Below are positions 9,841 to 24,700 of a stretch of DNA of 64,000 nt, piece by piece; the stretch's first letter is position 1; each line of letters opens with the position of its first letter. The stretch is taken from the NCBI RefSeq assembly GCF_029227915.1, contig NC_079884.1:26722001-26786000 (forward strand), in the 5' to 3' direction. The notes below the pieces were generated by a model. It did not search any database. It was not told the origin of the DNA and saw nothing but the letters and a program-made list of their open reading frames with translations. This DNA is from Hydractinia symbiolongicarpus. Lineage: Eukaryota > Cnidaria > Hydrozoa > Anthoathecata > Hydractiniidae. The translations under genes and the position numbers were made by a program.

Positions 9841-12748
9841 ACCTATACATAACCTATGTATTGCTAATAACTTTCATATTTGGTTATTGCAATTTATCAA
9901 AAATCGATGACATCAATAATAATATACTAAAACTGATTTTTTAACCTTTTTGTGATCTAAAAATCCATTGTGCTAAGCTATTGTTTATCAGAAAGTCAAT
10001 TGTTGTTTTAAAAAGAAGCAAAGATTATCTCAGTGTTCATCAAAGTTTGGCATATGCCGCAGATTACATACTGTATTCTACATAACATTCTCTAAACTAA
10101 TATATATTCAAACATCTTTCAAATTTTTCAGTAAGCAAGATTAGAATTAGCAAATATGGTCTTTGGTTCATTTTGTGATTTTTCCCCATGTGTTCTTTTG
10201 CTCAAATAAAGTTATAAAGTTTTATGCTTGGCAATTATACAATATAAGGCTTTTGAATAAAAAAATATAATTTGTGAAGCTAAAACTGAAATAATGTAAT
10301 TACTTTTAATGCTTGTAATGACATTAAAATATTGAATGCTTGCTGTAGTGACCAGGCCTATGATATATATTTTTTTTCTTAACTTTTTTGCCAACCCTTT
10401 TTTATTATATTTTTTCTTTACTTTTTTATACCAATCTTTTAATTTTTATTTAATAAAGTTATTTCAGAAGCTGATCAAATTTAGATAAACTTTCATTTTA
10501 GATACAATAAATTCTTTTATCAGAGGATAACAAAGATGCAAAGAAAACAGTTTGATTTTATTTGAATGAGCCAGGCTGTACATAAGAAACTCACACAAAT
10601 AGTCTGTAGTTGTTTGATATACATAATATTTATGTCTGTTGATTGCTACGAGGAAAAGGCAGAAATTATTTTACTTAATTCTTAGTGATTTTTTGTTCAA
10701 AACACTTATCTTAAAAATGTCTTTAATAGCTTATTAAGCTTAAGCTTAAGTTTAAAAGCTTAAGTTTTTAAAACAATTAACTTTTAAATTGTCTTTTAAA
10801 TTTGCATAATGTTGCATAATATAATATTTTTTAACTTTTGAATAAGATTTTAGAGGCAGTATTTAGATAATAAACAAAGTTTGTACAATTTATTTGTTTT
10901 ATTTTCTCTTTGTTTAGCATGTTGTGAGAATTTGTTGTTCCATGTTTTCCTTTCTCTCAGTTCCTTTTGCAGACACTTCTCTTCTCTGTCAGTTCTAAGT
11001 TATTATTTGGTAGGGATAAGTAAGATAAGTTTTCTTCACAATAACCAGGATTATACCTTTTCTCCCTCTTAACCTTACTGTTAGTATTTTCTTACAGTGC
11101 AATGTAAACAGTGGAGTTACTGAGATGTGTTTACTGTTGGAGTTGTTATGTTTTGGAGGGTAAAATTTACCAACACAGACTAGAAGAAAAATTGAGATCC
11201 AAAAAGGTGATGAAGTATCACTTTTTTTGTTTAGTGATGTTAAAGCCTGCCATTTTCAAGTAAAGTTCATAAAACTACAGAATACTATAGTGCAGGCCAT
11301 GTAAATTAATCTTGCGTTGTGCAATGCATGTGATCAGAAATGTCTGCAAATTAAAAGTATCCGAAACTCAAAATGCATTTTGGCACCAACAAAATTATTG
11401 AAGTTTAGGGTACATAATTTATCATGCACTGGTGACTATGCACTCGAATACAGGTTTCTTGTTTTGATAGCTAACAAATTTCTTTCAGAATCTGATATAA
11501 AGTTAATATGCATTTTAATAATAAGAAACATGTTTTAAAGATGCAAAAAAATTAAGTTTAGAGGCTTAAAAACAAAACAATGAGGGATAAATTGCATGAC
11601 TGGGCCTTCTGGGTGTGTGAATTGTCACTCTTGCAACAAAAACTTGTGGCAAGGCCCGTTCTTTATTATAACATTATGTTTATAGAAATTACAAATTTAT
11701 AGATAATGGTTCCAGTGTTTACTGTTCACTGGTTAAATTTTCCCCTGATCTTTTTAAACTTTGAGTTTTCATAACATCAATGTCTGGGATGATGCACATG
11801 GACATACAGACACTCTTCAGGGTGCGCTGTTTCTTCCTGTGTGTATTTTTTCCTGTGTGTATTTTTTTTTTTTAAATTGTTGTAGGGTGTTGCATATGAT
11901 TTGTTTTGTTTTTTAATAAACTGGTTTATAGGGGGCAGTAAAATTATTGGCGTGTTTTGGGGCATGTGATCACACACGTCTCCTGACCTGTTCCAGCATT
12001 ATTACAATGTTTCTATTAGGGATAGGTTTGTCCCTCCAGAATTCTGTAGAATTGGCAAATAACGAAATTAAAATTGGCATTTTTTCTTTTCTTTAAAATC
12101 ATAATAAACACAAGTATAAATGTTACACAACAAATAGTCTAATTTTAGAACTTTTTTATTTTAAACCCAATCCTACTTGTTTCCTGCTGCACCAGGCAGG
12201 AAATAGAACTTTGTAGATCATCCTGGACCTTTTTTTTGATATGATGTACAATGGTAGGATTTGTAGTGCTTTTTTTCCTTTTTTTATTGGTCTAACATAC
12301 CTAATATCTTTTAGGTGATAGATCTTTTGACAAACCTAGTGTGTGTGTATTTAATATTGTACAAATTTTTCCTTTCGCTATCTTCATACTAAAGACAAGC
12401 TATAAAACAAACTAGTTCATTGGGAAGAAAGGAAGTTCACAGGATCGTAATTACGATGGAATTGCTGATTGCTGCCATTGATTTCCCAGTACAGGGGAAT
12501 CAGCCATACAGGTTTTCGGGAATAAACAACATTTAAACTTTGGCCCTTTACTATGCAGTTTAAATTAAAACTTAAAACTTAAGCCTGCAGTTAGACCTTA
12601 TAACCCCCTGCCACCAAACATGTTTTACCTGAAGTTCAGATTCGACACAAAAAGTTGTTGTTAAGTTTCATAATTTTTAGCCAATCAAGTTTACCGGTCT
12701 TAAAATATATATGGTTAAATTTTGTTTCATAGATTTTTTCATTGAACA
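9841..12748. other. Gene-free AT-rich interval upstream of VPS13
   Basis: No convincing coding exon on either strand. Short frames are chance. A small palindromic cluster of AAGCTT/TTAAGC words lies at about 10733-10765. Promoter and any 5' UTR exons of the VPS13 gene probably lie here, but I cannot point to them. The last 16 bases before the start codon follow a pyrimidine-rich stretch ending in AG (12731-12732), which could be a splice acceptor. Confidence 0.5.
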
Positions 12749-15700
12749 ATGGTATTTGAATCGTTAGTTGTTGATTTGTTAAACAAATACCTGGGACAAT
12801 ATGTAGAAAACTTAGATGCATCCCAGCTAAAGATTGGAATATGGGGAGGTATAAAGAGTATTTTGTTTTGATTGTTTTTATTGTTTATTATTCTTTTATA
12901 ATATTTTTTTATTAATTAAATCTTTACTTCAATTACAAATAAAAAAATTGGTGAAAATCTAAATTCTTCGTCCTTGAATTTTAATACACATATAACTTAC
13001 CTTCATTCAAGTTTATTTTGTGTATCTTTTCTTGGAAACCTGTATATCACGAAAATATATGTTCTCTAGCCATCTTTCAAAATAAATTTTATTTTTTACT
13101 TATTATAGGAAATGTTGTTTTGGATAATCTGGAGTTAAAAGATACTGCATTGGTAATGCTTGGTTTTGCAAGTTATTATAAAAACAATTACACAGGGTTA
13201 CCAGGCCTCCTCATAACTCCTCGAATCTCTCAAATTCCAAAGGTCTTCTCAATTCTCCTAAAATCTTCTCAAATTTAGGTTTTAGTTAATTTTTATATAT
13301 GCTGTTTTTTATTTTATTTTTTTTAATCACTACAAATGTGATCAAATATTTGTTTTGAAAAGAGTGGGAACCCTGTTACAGTATTTTATTAGAAAAAAAA
13401 TCAGACATAGGAGTCTTCCCAGCTGCCAGTTTTGCCCACAGACAGATAGTGAGTATTATAAAATGATTACAAGGGGGACTAAAAAATGTGCTTGAACAAT
13501 AATTTTTTCACTACATCTCAGTATAGTTCACCATTTTCGTGAATTTTTTGTTTGAGAAAGTAGTTTCTCGACCTAGACAAGTTATTCATCTTGTTTGAAG
13601 CAAAAAATTTTTTGGTTAAGCAAATTTATTTTTCTCCAATAAGCATTGTCCAATGCTGGGAAATTGTTACACTTACTGTGATTACTTTACACTTGGCAGA
13701 CTTTTACCTATTTCATACATTTTAGGATGATTTGGACCTACCTATTAAGGTTGTTCATGGGTTTCTAGGTAAAGGATATATTATTATTAGATTTTATTTA
13801 GTTTTCTTACTTTTTTTGGGTCTCTTAACAACCCTTTCATAATTTTTCTGTAGTACAGGTTTATCTCCAAATCCAACGTGTGATTTTTGAAAACACTAGA
13901 TTGTCATGAACATTATAAATAAAAAGTATGTTTGTTTATAGGAAGGCTAACACTTTCTATTCCATGGAAGAATCTATACAATGAATCCACTGTTGTTGTC
14001 ATTCAAGATCTCCATGTTCTGGCAAGACCAAATTTTGGTATGTTGTAACTTTTTATTATTATTCCAATGTTATACACATTGCATATGCTGACATACTAGC
14101 CTACAATAACATTTGGCATATTTGAACTTGTATTCTATCCTTCACTTTGCCAGCTGGTTTTGATCCCTACATAATTATTTGATCACTACTGTAGCTTGAG
14201 AAAGGCAACATTGTGTACAAAATACCAAACAATAATTTGTTTCTGCCTAAATAACCTTTTTTTTGCACATTTTAGATATAAAATACAATGAAGAGAAAGA
14301 AGAAAAAGCCAAATTAGAAAGAAAGAAACAACAAATATTAAATATCGAAGAAGCAAGATTGAGAGAGGAGAAAAAGAAAAGCTGTATGGATGTTTATATA
14401 AGTTACCAATATGTGTGAAAAGAGTGATGGATGTAAACAAAATGTTGTGCACCAAACAATTTCGTAGTTTTAGTTGTGGTTTTTCATTGTCTTTACTTCA
14501 AAATTGCAGATTTGCCTGGACTGTTTCATTAAACATAAACCGTAAACATTGACAAAAAGCACTGACCAACTGGTTTCCATTTTTTATTCTCACACTATAG
14601 CTAAAAAGGACAAAGAGGACGAAGATGGTTTTGCAGAAAAACTTGCAACGAATGTTATTAAAAACCTTCAGGTATAAATAAAAAAACATCAGTATTTAAC
14701 AAAATTTACTCGTACTGTTGTTTATATGGTACAAATTTTCTTCATTTTTAGATCACAATACAAAATATACATGTGCGGTATGAAGATTCTGTAAGTTCCC
14801 AGAACAAAAATTCTGTTTTTTGACATATTTTGTTTTTGGCAACATGGTCATGCAATTAAGTGTATAAGTAAAGCTAGAGATTGTCAAGAAAATTTTTTTT
14901 TTTCTGTCAGCTGAAAAGTCAACTGCATAACCGATGCAACTCATTGTAGTAGAATGAACATTAAATGTGACAGTTTTGGAATTTGGAATACTGCTAAATT
15001 TTATGCTGAAAATACGGCATTGGTACAGTCTTCTCAATTAGGATGTGAACAGGTGTGTGACACATCACAAACTGATATGCTAATTTTGTGATCAAGTCAC
15101 ACTACTTTTTATCCATTTTCAGTCCACATATAACTGATTTTTATCAAGCACAAAAATTCAGTATAATATAAATATAAATATAAATCAGTTTCCTGAGTTA
15201 GCTATTTTGTGTAGTGCAGAATAATTGAGTTAAAATTTTTCATATACAAATAGCCCTCTGGCTTTTATGTAGTGAATAACAAATTGGGATAAGCATGTCC
15301 AGATATACACACATCAAACAAATATAATGCTCACAATGTTTTTAAACATTGGTTTAGAGCTTGAATATGGTAAACTTGTTTTGTGTGATAAAAAATAATC
15401 AAGTTGTCTGATAGAGTATGTTATGCGTGTGTTAATTTAAATGCGTGCTAAACATTTTATTTTAAAATTCCGAACTGTATAAAAGATGATCCTAATAAAT
15501 AAAAAATGACCCCTGGTTTTACCATCATTACAAATAAAACATAACCTACAGAGAAAATATAACACTTGGGACAAGGTTTGGGGTAAATAGCACTATGAAC
15601 AAAATGGCAAACCATGGCAGTGAGTACAGCATCTCTTTGTTCACTTTCATATGACATTAACTAATTATAAAGTACTTTCTACAATGAACCAAGGTGTTTT

Positions 15701-18700
15701 GTTAATGTCTTTAGCACTTTTACACCACTTACAGGACTGTTAGGAGTGAAATAAATAGATTTACACGTGCGATGTGTAGCACAAGTGTTCTTTTCTTCAT
15801 GGAATTCCCTGAAACTGTTTTAAATGATCAAGTTGAAGGATGTATATGGTAATTGTCTATTTAATTTGAGTTTTGGTGGTTATATACTTTGCGGTATAGC
15901 TACGCTCTTGTTAAACAATGTGTTATGTTTGTTGTGTGGAATTTGTGAGCATCTTTTTGCTTGTGGAAAGCATGATTAGTTGCCAGTCAATAATTTGACC
16001 ATTCATGTTTGTATCCTGACAGTCAAATGTCAAATTTCGGCATTCATTAGCAGTTGACCTACCGTTATTTTAAGTGTCGTTGTAGGGCATACTACCAATG
16101 CTTACAGCATACAGCAAAACATTTTAAAACTGTCACAAGGGTAGAAAAAAAGTAGCTGTTTCTGACAAATAACGGTCTTGAGTAAAGTTTGTGTAACAGC
16201 TGGTGTTTAAATCTTGTGTTGGCTGCATTGAACAGTGTATTTCCATTCCACTACATCTATAATGCAAAGTAAAAAACTAAAAGATCATTATAAATTGCTA
16301 AATCATATCATTGATAGAAAACAGTACAGAGGATATTATACTTGTTCCAAGAATCAAAAACATGTTTCAATTGGTCAACTAGGATTACCCAAATTGCAAA
16401 ATGTTCCACAATTAGTAAACTATATTAATTTTTTTTTTAGGTTAGTAATCCTGCCACACCATTCTCCATTGGTGTCACTTTGGAAAATCTGTCTGCACAA
16501 GTAAGATATCATGCTATTTTAATATAAAAGTGCAACCTGGTTAACTGACATTGAGAAAAAACAAATAGGAAAATAGAGAATAGGGAATAATCCAATTTTA
16601 CCACACATTAGCTAACATAGCATTTACTACTTGTCAGCATTTTACTAAACAAATCTGCACAATAGATCTGTTAGAGTTTATAATAAGAAATAAGAAGAGA
16701 TTCTTATTGACTATTTGAGAACTTATAACTTGTGTTTAATATCCAGCTAGAAAGTTCCAGATTACAACTGCAAAATAGTATTGTTAGAAAATCTTTAAGA
16801 AAAGAAAAAAACGCCCAAGTTATCATGTTTCCAAACAACGTTTTTTTATGCAGACTACTGACAAAGACTTTCTTCCTCAAGTAATCAAAGAATCAGTAAC
16901 TCTTATTCATAAGGTATGGATAGCAAAGTTTTAATTATATTTTTTGCATTAAAATTGTGAGCTGTTTCTAATTATCGAGAATTACATAGAAAATATAGTT
17001 TAAAATCGCATTGTTTTTGTTTAGCTGGTACTCATGGACAACCTTGCATTGTACTGGAACCCTGAAGAAAAATTAAAGCAACTGTCAAAGGAGGAATGGC
17101 TGGTAGGATTTTGTTGTTGGGACTGTTTTTTTAAAACATTGTCAGATATTGTTTTCAAGCTTTAAACTAATTATTTTAGAGTGAATCAAAGAGCCAGATT
17201 GCAAGGAAGGATAGCAAACCATCTGATATGAAATATAGTAAGAATTTTTATTTGTAATAAAAGGGGAGCAAATGCTGTTAATTTTTAAACAAATAAAAAA
17301 TAAGTATTTGTAATAAGTAGATTGGAGTGGCTTATTGTCAGTATCAGTTTTGTAGCAGGAACGTTTTTGCATTAATACTTGTAGTATTTACCTGTGTTTA
17401 ACTGCTACAAAGTTGAATGTTTTTTTAATGTTCTTTAATCATCTACAGTAGTCAGTATTGTCAGTAACGTAAAAAAACGAAATAGGTGCTATTTTTTTTA
17501 AAATAGGGTTTTTCACTCCTGTTACAGTTTTGTAGTCTGAAAATGTTTAAAAAAATTTGAAAAAAGCATTGGTAACTATTTTACTAAAATTTGGTTTATA
17601 TCATGCCAGTCCCTGCAAAAGTCGAAAAAGCAAAGCACAGAAGAAAAACAAAGACAACTGTTTCTTATAATAAATTTCAATGAATTTAAAGTACTTTCAA
17701 GTAAAAAAAGACCTACTTAGCCTTGGAAATAGCTGCTACTAAATCCTTTTGTTGTGTTATATATTTGTAATGGGTCTTGGAAATAATTTGATTTATTTTT
17801 TTTAATTGATAGTTTATTTGTATTTTTATTTTATTCTAAACATCTATTATATTAATGATAGATGTTCATTTTCCTTTAATGTGGCTAAAAAAGTTATGGC
17901 TAAATTTGTTAAGTTTATTGACGTTACATCAGGACATAAGTATCTGTTTGAGTGACGTCAATGCTAAAAATAAAATTAGAGAAGCCATTGCGTTGCACAT
18001 TTTGAGTTTAAGCCTAAATAACTTGGAAAAGTGTGGAAATAACTAAATTCGTCTCCTGCACAGGAGGTAATTAGAGACCACCTTGGACCAAAATGGGACC
18101 TATTTCCTTAAGCTGGTCAATCCACCTTTAAACACCAATATCTCTTTAACCATTTGTTAAAAGTACACAATTCTATACATTTTCCTAATCAGTGTTTCAA
18201 TCTCTTTGCAATGGAAGCAACTGTCAGGTCTTTGTTTACGTCAAATCTATAAACCCCTATATTTCCTTTTTTTGATGGAATAATCTTATAATTTTATTTT
18301 GATCAGAGTTTCAAGCTCTATACAGTAGAGGCAAAAGGTAAACTAATTTCTATAAAAAATTTCCTGCAACTTTCATTGCTAAAAATTTAACGAAAGGGTT
18401 TCTTCCATTGTTCTTCTGATTGAGTTGGCAGCCAGCAGTGCCAATGCAAAAGCCATTGTAGTAAAAATTCAACTTAGGTTAACGTCAGTAATTAGTGACC
18501 AAAGTGTTGAAGTGGAAAGGCAGGGTGTGTGTGAGCCTTTTTTGGGGGGCTTACGGTTATTTTCTATATAATAATACACTATGACAAAAAAGTGCCTGAT
18601 ATATGGGACATGCTGATGCTTAATATTATTTGCTTTTATTAAAATAGATCTCAACTTTCTGCCAACATAAGTGGATTTTCCATGTAACTTCATCTGGTTA

Positions 18701-21700
18701 TTATTTAATTTTCTAAAGTGAGCTACTTAAAAAGCCATCCCTGTCATTTTTAACTAACTAACGAATTTTTCAAAAATTACCAGAAGGCTTTATGATTCTA
18801 ATTATTGTTTATATATATATATTATTTTTGATATTATTATTTTATTTTAGTTTTACAACCAATCGTGGCTTCAAAAAGATTGAAAATCAATACTAAGCCT
18901 GGATCAAACTTGGATATACCTAAAGTAAAACATTTTTCGTGCTGCTTTAATCTCTGCCTTAAATGTTTGCAGAAACTTTATCTTCCTTTTTTTCTTTTTC
19001 AGATTTTTTTGAGTTTGGTTCTGGAAGAACTTGGCATTGTTTTGCTTCAAGCACAATATCATGGACTAGTGCACCTACTAGAATCTTTTGAACGTATGAA
19101 TAGAAATGTTCCATTTAGAAAGTATCGACCACATGTCTCTCTTAAAGGGAATGCAAAGATTTGGTATGTCTAGTTTACTGTTTTTGCATTGGTCTTTGTT
19201 GTTTTATCCTTTTACTTTGACATTGTAACAAATATTTGTTGACTTCATAAAATTTTAAGCCATTATTTTGAAAGCCAGGTATAAAGAGATGTGAAGTTAT
19301 ATAAAAATTAATTAAACTATGTAATATGCTGTGTAGATACTGAAAGATCAACCTAAAAATTTTAACAGTTTATTGACCATCAGGATTTTTTTATCATGAG
19401 CTGGCAAATGATTTTAAAATTTATATATATTTTTAAGTCCATTTGTATTTCAATTTTAATCTTGAAGAAAAATAAGCATGTTAAGCAAGTGAATATCAAA
19501 TACATTATATTCAGAATGCAGACCCACATCAATGACAGTGTTTTAAACACTAAAGTGTCTATCTTGAAAAATATTCAAAAATGATAAAAACTACTCTCTC
19601 TTGTTTTTAACATTTTCTCCAGAAAAGTGAACATTTTTTACTGATCAGTTTTTATTTTACTCAGGTGGAAATATTGTATGGACAGTGTTCTTATAGAAGA
19701 TATACAGAGAAGATCAGAAATGTGGAAATGGGAGAACATACAACAACATAGGTTACTTTTCTTACCTTCAATTACCTTAATAATTTCAATGGTACATCAA
19801 TGATTATCGGTAGGCACAGATATGAGACAATGTGTGATGCTTAAAATTAAACATGTTTCGAAACAAAGAATAAAAAAGGTGTTTGTTTATAAAGTAGAAA
19901 ATCTTCACAAATAAGAAAATGTGCTATCTGCCTTTTAAGAACCCTAATATTGATATTTTGTGATGCATTTTCTTTTAGACGTTAACCCTATTATATGGGT
20001 GCTTTTGGCCCATGTTACTTTAAAAAGAGGAGGGCCATAAATCTCAAACTAGCTATGCTTATGTTGATGCAGTTGTATAACGCCTTAATACAAATTCATT
20101 TAAAGTAAAACAAATTTTTGATGACGTAACGGTCACAGTCACATTTCTAAAATAGACCATTTCTCCATTTTTAAATATACTTTAAGTTCTCACTACGCTA
20201 CCGTCTTAATTATTGATAGACTTGTACCAAAAAATCATTTGATGTTAAAATAAAATTATAAAGTTATTGAGATCAACAATGATATTAAATCTGCAAGAAA
20301 GTTAGCTATTTAAGCAACACAGATAAAAAATCTCTTTTTTTTAGAATTATTGACACTTTGAGTTTTAAGTTAAGAAAACAATATATTTACATTCTTGGGA
20401 TCGGATTAATATTTCCTTCCAATCTGGTCCATAATTTATAACTAGATCCCATATATTACCTTAGCAACCCCTTGGTAACCCGAAGTGAATAGTATACATG
20501 TAATAAACATTAATAACAAATACAACACTTTTTTAACACTTACATTAAAGTAAACAATTTTCAATGTTCATAAAAATTTTCTGAACAAATTTGTTTTCAT
20601 CACAAACCTCAATAAAAGTTTTGAAATCACAAAATTTCAGCACTCAATTATGTGCCCAACAAAACTTCAAATTCATACTTAAAATCACCTAAAGTAACCT
20701 ACTTTTGACAAATATACCATTAGAGAAAATATGTGACAGTCTAAAATTTGGTCCTTTACAAAATAAAAATACTGATAATTGGAAAAAATAATTAATGCTT
20801 ACCCCTAGAAAATGCACAAAGTGCACATATACTTTTTTGGTTTTGAAGAACTTTTAAATTAATCTCAATAATCTCTTAGGTACTGTATTTTTGCATCTGT
20901 GGCAAGACTTTTCTTCCGTTCACTAAATTAAAAATGGTTGTTTTCATAAATAGAACATAAAATTAGTCACATTTTATACATAGAAGGTAGGGCTAGGAAA
21001 ATAATATAGGCATAAATATTACTGGATTCTTCAATAAATGAATTAATTTTGCGTTTTATAGGAGAATTCTACTCAAGGGATAATTGTTATATAGGGCAGG
21101 GTACCTAGCATGAAAGGTTTTTTACACCAAAATGTTGTACAATTTTGTAACTTTTCAATGAAAGCAAAGAGATCCCTAGCATTACATGTACAAGTTTGCT
21201 AGCAAATCTACTCCAAATAAGCACGAAAACATTGCCTCGTTTTTTCTTTTTAGGGTCTAATTCCGAATTTGTATTGGAAAGTTGCTCTTGGTGCTTTCCT
21301 GTTGTAATTTTTTATCTTCACACTGTGATAAAATTCTAACAATTCATTTATACTTAAAAAAACAGATACTTTATGAGAGTGTAGTATGCCCAGAACATAA
21401 ATATTTTTGTTTCATATTCATAAATGCTTGTACTTTTTAGCCTAAAACTTAGAGGTGTGTCAAGCAAAAAAGTTTTTTTATATATATATTGAGATTTCAA
21501 CTTATAAACAGATTAATATTTGTTATTTTATATTTTCCTTTTTTATCTTTTTTCTGTCGAAAATTTATATTTTTTATTTTAACTAGATATTCTATGAATT
21601 ATAACTTTTCCAATGATATAAAAATCAAAAGCGCAACAAAACAAAAATAACGATTTAGGTGTTTCATGTATCTTTAATAATGTTGTTCCCTACTAATATT

Positions 21701-24700
21701 CTCACTGATGCTAGCAATGTTTTCTTAGTAAGAAATTTAATTAAAAATAAATTCTTTATGGCACTTTGTTCTGTAGAACATTGTGCAAAGGTTATCAGAA
21801 AAGATATAAAGAGAAGATTTCTACAAAGAGTCCATCTAAGACGCTACTTGCTGAGTTGGAGGTTAGTATGACTTGTTTACCACAATCATGGCTTATATTT
21901 GACATGAATGTCTCTTGTAATTTTGTTGCAATCATTGTTAATATGTAGAACATGGAAAATCAACTGAATGTTGTCAGCATCACAATATTTCGGTCATTGG
22001 CAGAAAATGAGGTTAGTTTAAGAGGCAAGACAGTCCTGTTCTTTTTACTTTGTTGTTTATGCTTTACATATAACATTTTTAGGTTATTAGAGAGAGAAAG
22101 TTGAAGCAGGAAGCAAAATCTGGTGGATTTTTTGGATTCTTCTCTTCCAAAAAGAAAGATGAAAAAGTGAAAACTACCAGTAAAATTGAAGGTATTAACA
22201 TTGCATCAGATACTATTAATAATCTTACAATGCTTACGTGTTTACAAACAAATCGGGTCCAGAAATGTTACTTATAAATAGGTTCTGTCAGTTTCAAAGA
22301 ATAGTATGTGTTTATATTTAATATACGGTATGTTAAGGTATGTTAAACAAAGTAGTAACTAATATGGAGGTTGTAAACACTAGTCACCAAAATTTGTTTT
22401 TGTCTTGTTTTTATTTGATTAACTTGTTTAGAAATGATGGGTGCTGATAAAGATACCGAGATGCAGAAGTTGTATAGTGCTATTGGATATAGTGAAAATG
22501 AAGTTATAACTCCTTTCCCTGCTGATGTATGCTTTTTGATCACAACCTCTTTTGTTTTTTTATTTGCAGGTGTTTTTATATTTAAATTTTTTCATGTTGG
22601 TAAAAAATTGTTTACACAAATTCCTATTATGTTGAATGGCAATGAAAATTCATGAAATTTCTGTTTAAAAAGACAAGAAACACCAGTTTTCATGTATTTT
22701 AGTAATTTTAAGTTGCCGAAGTTTGTCCTGTGAGGTCAGGAAAAAATGCTAAACGAAAAATTTCAAGGACCACATCAACATTTGTTTATGCATTTGATAA
22801 AATCTACAATTTTTATTAAAGTTCGTACCATAGTTGCTTTTATTTGAATGTTTTTTAATAGTATGTGGCTAACGTTTTTCAATTCAAATTGCAAAGAATA
22901 TCTATCACTGTCAGAAGCGAATCATCAACAAAGCCTACCATTGACGTTGTTCGTTTTACTCTTGATAGTATTACTGCAGATTTATTTCAAAGACCTTCAG
23001 CAAACGCTTTGAAGTAAGTTATATTGCAAGGTTGGTGTATGTTTAAGCGTGTTAACCTACATAAATTTTATAGTTTCTTTAATTTACAAGATTTCTATAA
23101 TTTTTCTTAACTGCTTTAAACATGGAAAGAATGCAGTTTGTAAGATGTTGACATTTTAAAATCTTCATGAAAGCTTATTTATTTTGCAGGGCATGTGTAA
23201 AGATAGGGAAAATGAAATTATATGGTACTCCAAATGATCAAGAAGTTCCATTAATGATTCGCAATGCAAATGAAGGTATGCCAAGCTTTTTGTTTAATCG
23301 AAATAATTGCAAAAAAATAAGTTTTCACATCTTTTGAATATTATTTTTAGGAACAGTTGACAATGCTCTTCCATTGGTCGATTTTGTCTTTGAAACAAAT
23401 CCATTGAACAAAGAAGATATTGATCAGTGCATAAATGCCGTTTGCCAGCCATTAGAAATTATATATGATGCTGTAAGTAATGTTATTTGCAGAGTTAAAG
23501 AAAAAGTTGGCATCCTGCTTCATTGATTAAAAGTTCAATAATAAAAAAAATCACACACATAGTTTTAGCATATTTATATTACATTTAATACCAATAATTA
23601 GCCTAATTTATCACAAAGTTATCTTTAATCATGTCTTAGCAAGGTAATCTGTTTTTCTTACCAAATGCTGCTAAGACACTCAGTTCTTCAGTTCATATGA
23701 AGAGAATTACATGAGTGACTAAAATTACTTGCTAAGTCAAATACATTGTACAACAAAAAAATGATAAATCCTTTTTCTTTTTTTTCCTTTTAAATTGTTA
23801 CCATTGACAAAACAATGCATTTTGTGCTGTTATTTTAGAACACAGTCAATGATGTCATTGCATTCTTTGAACCTCCTGAAGATGTTCTGTTGAAGGAGTA
23901 TGTTTACTGTTTTTTAACCTTCTTGCAAATTATACTAGCATTGGTAATTTTTGAACACTGAATGCAGTGATGACAATTTGATTTTTTAGTCTTCAAGAAA
24001 AAGCCTACTCCACGTTTGAAGACTTCAAAGTTTCAAGCACAGCTGGCTTGTTACATGCTATTGACAAACGAAATGTAAATATTCATGTTTGCTATCAGAA
24101 TAATTTACCTGGCGTAGCTATTCTAGAAACTTTGCTTAAATTGCTTTTTTTCTAGATTTTAGATGTGGATATCAAAATTAATTCATCGTACTTGATTATT
24201 CCAGATAAAGGTGTATTAGCACAGTAAGTATGAATAACTTTTTCTACTTTCACTAATTTTTTTGCAAATACGCAAGGGATGATATGATAACTAAGAGTAG
24301 TTTTTGTCTGTTTATACAAAGTTGTTTTATAGATGCACAGACAGAATTGTGGTTGATTTTGGAAGCTTTCATATCCAAAGCGATCCTAATCAAATTCGAG
24401 TTGTTAATCCCAAAGTGCGTTAACATTTTTTACTTTGAGGATTCCTAAAATTCTAATAGATTAATTATAAATGTGGGTTTATATTAAGGAAATTGATGAC
24501 ATAAATGAAGTTCAGGAAAAAGCATATGACCGCTTTCTTTTGAGATTGACAGATCTTCAAATCCTGCTTTGCAGGGAAGGTACAATTTATAAAATATAGT
24601 GTTACAGTTTATACGAAGAGTTGTGTCCTATTACCCTGGTGTCCACTTATTTAATTTAAACATTCACAGGTGAAGATTTACATAGTGCGAGATCCAAACC

